From Candidatus Heimdallarchaeota archaeon (lineage in GTDB: Archaea > Asgardarchaeota > Heimdallarchaeia > JABLTI01): a DNA stretch of 6,814 bases. The stretch is from contig DAOVHJ010000139.1 in the NCBI GenBank assembly GCA_030671945.1, forward strand, positions 1-6,814. The letters run 5' to 3'. The translations under genes and the position numbers were made by a program. Below are positions 3,970 to 6,814 of this stretch, piece after piece. Below the pieces are notes generated by a model. The model saw only the letters and a program-made list of their open reading frames with translations, was not told the origin of the DNA and did not search any database. Every line of letters begins with the position of its first letter. The stretch's first letter is position 1.

Positions 3970-5492
3970 ATGCCAGAAGATACTATTACAAAAGATCAAT
4001 CAGAAATATTGAAAGTGATTGAAAAGAAAGATGAGATTTCACAGAAGGATATCATAAAAGCAACCAAATTTGATCAAGTAAAAGTTGCTAGAATAATGCT
4101 TGAGCTTTCTGAAAAAGGATTAGTTGATAGTATAGAAAAAACAGAGAGACAAGTTATTCTAACAAAAGAAGGACAAAAATATGTTGAGAAAGGATTACCT
4201 GAAAAACAAGTGTTTAGCATACTAAAGAAAGAGAAAGATAGAGTTTTACTAGAAGATTTTAAAGAGAATTCAGGATTAGATCCTCAACTCATAAATATAG
4301 CAATTGGCTGGTTACGAAGAAAAAATTGGGCAGAATTTACTAAAGAGGGAAAGAAATCCTACATAAAAGCTAAAGAGCTAACTCAAGACATAGATGAAGA
4401 AGTTATTCGAAACGTTGCTCAGAAGGATATTGTTGAGAAGCTTGGACAACCATCAATTGAAGATAGTATTAAAAATTTAAAGAAAAGAGGAATTCTAGAA
4501 GTAATTGAGACAAGAAGCAGAATTGCTAAACTCACTTCAGAAGGAGTAAAACTGCTAAAAAAGGGAATCAAAGTCCAAGCAAAAATGGAAACAACCTTAA
4601 CTCCCAAAATGATAATAACAAGAAGTTGGAAAAAGAAAACCTTCAAACCTTATGATCCTACAGAAGATGTTCCAGTTACCTATTTTGGTAGAAAACATCC
4701 TGTAATCGAAGTTATCAAAGAATTACGAGAAATTTTCCTTGAAATGGGTTTCAAAGAAATTAGAGGTCCCATCATCGAATCAGAATTCTGGAACTTTGAT
4801 GCTTTATTTCAACCACAGGATCATCCAGCTAGAGAATTAGCTGATACGTTCAAAATCGCCAAACCAAGTAAAGCTAAGCTACCTGCAAAAGAATTGGTTG
4901 ATGTTGTTGCCAAAACCCATGAAAATGGCTGGAAAACAAAAGTACAGGATGGGGCTACAAATGGCAAATGAGTAACGCTGAGAAGCTCTGCCTTCGAACA
5001 CATACAACTGCTACAACTTGTAGGCATTTGTCAAAAGCATATAAAGAGTGGACTCCACCAGAGAAAGTCTTCTGTATAGATAGAGTGTACAGAAATGAAG
5101 CAATTGACTACACACATTTAGCTGAATTTATGCAATTTGAAGGTATTATTGTAGATGAAAAAGTTACCCTGAGACATCTCATGGGAAATTTGAAAACATT
5201 CTATGGGAAAATGGGTTTCAAGAAAATACGATTAATTCCATCGTTCTATCCCTATACTGAACCTTCTATGTCCACACTGATTTATGTTGATAAATTCAAT
5301 TCATGGATAGAAATGGGCGGTTCAGGTATTTTCAGACCAGAAGTTACATTGCCATTTGGTGTAAAGGAAAAAGTACTAGCTTGGGGACAAGGATTAGATC
5401 GGCTAGTCATGTTGAAACTTGATTTAGATGACATCAGAGAAGTCTATAGTACAAATATTGATCGTTTGAGAAAAACTCCAATTATCTTCTGA
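3970..5492 (+). CDS. pheS: Phenylalanyl-tRNA synthetase alpha subunit, interrupted by a -1 frameshift
   Basis: PheS is the catalytic subunit of the heterotetrameric class II enzyme that charges tRNA-Phe. Residues 1-205 are archaeal-type N-terminal winged-helix repeats. Class II motif 1 is around HPVIEVIKELREIFLEMGF (243-261), continuing to QPQDHPARELADTF. Frame 1 then ends at TGA 4969-4971. Family sequence (STGWGYKW, then LRTHTTATT) resumes in the -1 frame from about 4941, open back to 4923. Joining them at Lys324 (4939-4941) gives 507 residues, the normal archaeal length. After the junction come motif 2 (VFCIDRVYRNE, 367-377), the Phe pocket (FRPEVTLPFGV, 455-465) and motif 3 (GQGLDRLVML, 473-482). 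The catalytic core is therefore split between motifs 1 and 2 and neither piece could work alone. Both parts look under full selection, which favours a sequencing or assembly error, a very recent mutation, or recoding over an old pseudogene. The gene is convergent with pheT. Confidence 0.9.
4933..4941 (+). other. Frameshift site in pheS (A4-C-A4 tract)
   Basis: Before this point only frame 1 encodes PheS (HENGWKT); after it only the -1 frame does (STGWGYKW). The tract AAACAAAA plus a preceding A lies at the switch. One missing A in either run would explain it. A ribosome slip from AAA 4939-4941 to AAA 4938-4940 would also give the correct protein length. Confidence 0.8.
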
Positions 5493-5516
5493 GAGTAGTT
5501 TTCTCAAAAGAAAAAA
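5490..5516. terminator. Shared terminator region between convergent pheS and pheT
   Basis: The 24-bp gap holds a short inverted repeat, TGAGA (5490-5494) / TCTCA (5502-5506), around a 7-nt loop. On the minus strand TTTTTTCTTTT (5516-5506) follows the pheT stop directly and is a good T-tract. On the plus strand the T-rich run comes later (5525-5545, inside pheT), so pheS transcripts probably overlap the pheT end. Confidence 0.5.
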
Positions 5517-6814
5517 TCATAAGAGTTTTTCTACTTCTATTTCAAATGCTCCAACGGGATTTTCAAGCTCAAAATTATTTAGTACTTCTGGGTGAATTTC
5601 GCCAAAAACTCCCACTTTCTTACTTTTAACCATGATCTTAGCACAACGACCCTCAAAAAAACTTGGATGGTCAGTAGTATCAAGTTTATATTTTGAAACA
5701 CCAAGCGCTTTTAGAATTGCTTCAACATTCGATTTTATTTCTACAAAATCTACTTTTGAATGGATGATTACTCCACTGAGGTATATTTCTCGAGTAGTAC
5801 TGGTTTCTAATTTTTCATCTATATGTGAAATATCGCCAACATCAAATATTTTCTGTGGCAATGAAAATGGTTTATTCTTCTGTAGGATATTCATTAAGCT
5901 TGGAATTAAACTATCACGAAAAATATTGAACTCACGACTTACGGGATTAAGGAGTTCTACTGGATTGCCAGAAGTCCTCATTTTTTTGTAATGCCAATCT
6001 TTTGAGACCAAAGTCCAACTGACAACTTCAATGAATCCTAAGCCAGCAAGAATATCCCTACACCTATTTTGTAATTTGAAAACAGGATGCTGTTCTCCAA
6101 CTTGAACTATATCATCTAGTATAGGTTCCATTAAATGATAACCATAAGATATTGCAATATCTTCTATAAGATCAACTTCATGTAAAATATCAACCCGGAA
6201 AGACGGAACTTCAATGGATAAATTCTGTTTATCTTTAGTTGTTACTTTTGATATACCAAATCGGGATCTCTTTATATGCTTCTCAATTTCTTCACTGGTA
6301 AGGTCAAGTCCTAGGATTTCCTTCACATATTTTTGTCTTAGAATCCAAGTTTCATTAGCAAACGTTGGGGTAACAATTTTCTTTCCATCAGGATATTCTA
6401 CAGTAACAGTTTCAACTTGATACCCTTCTTCTGCAAAAGAGCTAGTTAGTATTTCTAAAGCATTTTTTACTGCTTTTACTTCAGTTCCTGTTGCGTCAAT
6501 AAACAGATCAGTTGTTTTTTCAGATACGAGTGTAAGCACACCATTGATTATAGGTGGAAAAGATAAGACTCCATCATTCTTATCAACTAAGAAAGGAACG
6601 ATACCTTCTGGGTTTACAAGATGGGCATATTTAATTCCCTTTGGATGTTCTGTACAAATCTGTTTGGGGGTCATTTCGGTTTCTTCACCAAGAGGAAGAA
6701 ACGCATGAGTGTTTGCATCAACTCCAAAATATCGATAGGGACCTTGAATATCTCGCATATCATGAATTCCAATACTTACTTTCTTACGATCTCTACCAAT
6801 AACCCAGTGAAGTG
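5517..6814 (-). CDS. pheT: Phenylalanyl-tRNA synthetase beta subunit, partial (C-terminal 431 residues)
   Basis: The frame is open to the right edge. The ATG at 6758 is internal: the 18 codons before it read LHWVIGRDRKKVSIGIHD, a canonical PheT segment, so roughly the first 120 residues of an archaeal ~550-residue protein are missing. Counting from the edge, the B3/B4 domain covers about residues 19-140. The B5 domain follows (about 148-228: PTFANETWILRQKYVKEILG ... VPSFRVDILHEVDLIEDIAISYGY), with the acidic residues expected for its metal site in the last part. The catalytic-like core domain (about 240-431, for example AGLGFIEVVSWTLVS, LLNPVSREFNIFRDSLIPSL and KIFDVGDISHID) lacks class II active-site function and mainly makes the PheS interface. 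As in other archaeal PheT there is no bacterial C-terminal anticodon-binding domain. B3/B4 hydrolyses mischarged Tyr-tRNA-Phe in this family. It ends tail to tail with pheS. Confidence 0.96.
   Translation of the reverse strand, partial: LHWVIGRDRKKVSIGIHDMRDIQGPYRYFGVDANTHAFLPLGEETEMTPKQICTEHPKGIKYAHLVNPEGIVPFLVDKNDGVLSFPPIINGVLTLVSEKTTDLFIDATGTEVKAVKNALEILTSSFAEEGYQVETVTVEYPDGKKIVTPTFANETWILRQKYVKEILGLDLTSEEIEKHIKRSRFGISKVTTKDKQNLSIEVPSFRVDILHEVDLIEDIAISYGYHLMEPILDDIVQVGEQHPVFKLQNRCRDILAGLGFIEVVSWTLVSKDWHYKKMRTSGNPVELLNPVSREFNIFRDSLIPSLMNILQKNKPFSLPQKIFDVGDISHIDEKLETSTTREIYLSGVIIHSKVDFVEIKSNVEAILKALGVSKYKLDTTDHPSFFEGRCAKIMVKSKKVGVFGEIHPEVLNNFELENPVGAFEIEVEKLL

Noticed and set aside
4419..4646. 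Antisense and other-frame open stretches inside pheS, pheT, cbf5 and the methyltransferase
   Set aside because: They lie over well-recognised genes, have no ribosome-binding sites and no recognisable sequence character of their own.
4931..4941. Classical X XXY YYZ slippery heptamer for programmed -1 frameshifting
   Set aside because: No heptamer in the correct phase exists; only the single-tRNA slip AAA to AAA fits, and no obvious downstream pseudoknot was seen.
4968..5492. A separate gene starting at ATG 4968, coupled by ATGA to a shorter pheS
   Set aside because: Family sequence in that frame begins upstream of the ATG, at about 4941, so the ATG is internal Met334 of PheS and the ATGA is fortuitous.

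Overview
The window is AT-rich archaeal DNA carrying core information-processing genes. The archaeal signature is strong: Cbf5 instead of bacterial TruB, ribosomal protein L14e, an archaeal-type CMP kinase, a ~500-residue PheS with an N-terminal winged-helix region, an archaeal-type PheT, a tRNA-Ser with an intron at position 37/38, and TATA-box/T-tract style promoters and terminators. The lineage cannot be fixed from this piece alone; an Asgard-type archaeon is a reasonable guess but is inference only.

Layout, left to right. Positions 1-299 (minus strand) hold the start of a small membrane protein that runs off the left edge. Positions 515-811 (minus) encode an unrecognised 98-residue protein with a clear promoter and a hairpin/T-tract terminator. 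Positions 927-1045 (minus) are a type II tRNA-Ser(GGA) with a 32-nt intron and encoded CCA. Positions 1129-3834 (minus) form the conserved archaeal cluster read in the order cmk, rpl14e, cbf5, then an MJ0882/RsmC-like methyltransferase whose ATG overlaps the cbf5 stop codon (ATGA). On the plus strand, 3970-5492 is pheS, divergent from cmk and broken by a -1 frameshift in an A4-C-A4 tract near 4939. Tail to tail with it, 24 bp away, 5517-6814 (minus) is pheT, truncated at its N-terminus by the right edge.

Almost all the recognised genes serve translation: tRNA charging (PheST), rRNA modification (Cbf5 in H/ACA RNPs, probably the methyltransferase), the large ribosomal subunit (L14e), a tRNA, and nucleotide supply (CMP kinase).

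Most worth a second look: the pheS frameshift, a nested stem-loop in the rpl14e leader that ends at its Shine-Dalgarno sequence, the unusual splice-site fold and A73 discriminator of the tRNA-Ser, and the orphan 98-residue protein. I found no CRISPR array, insertion sequence, prophage or defence system.
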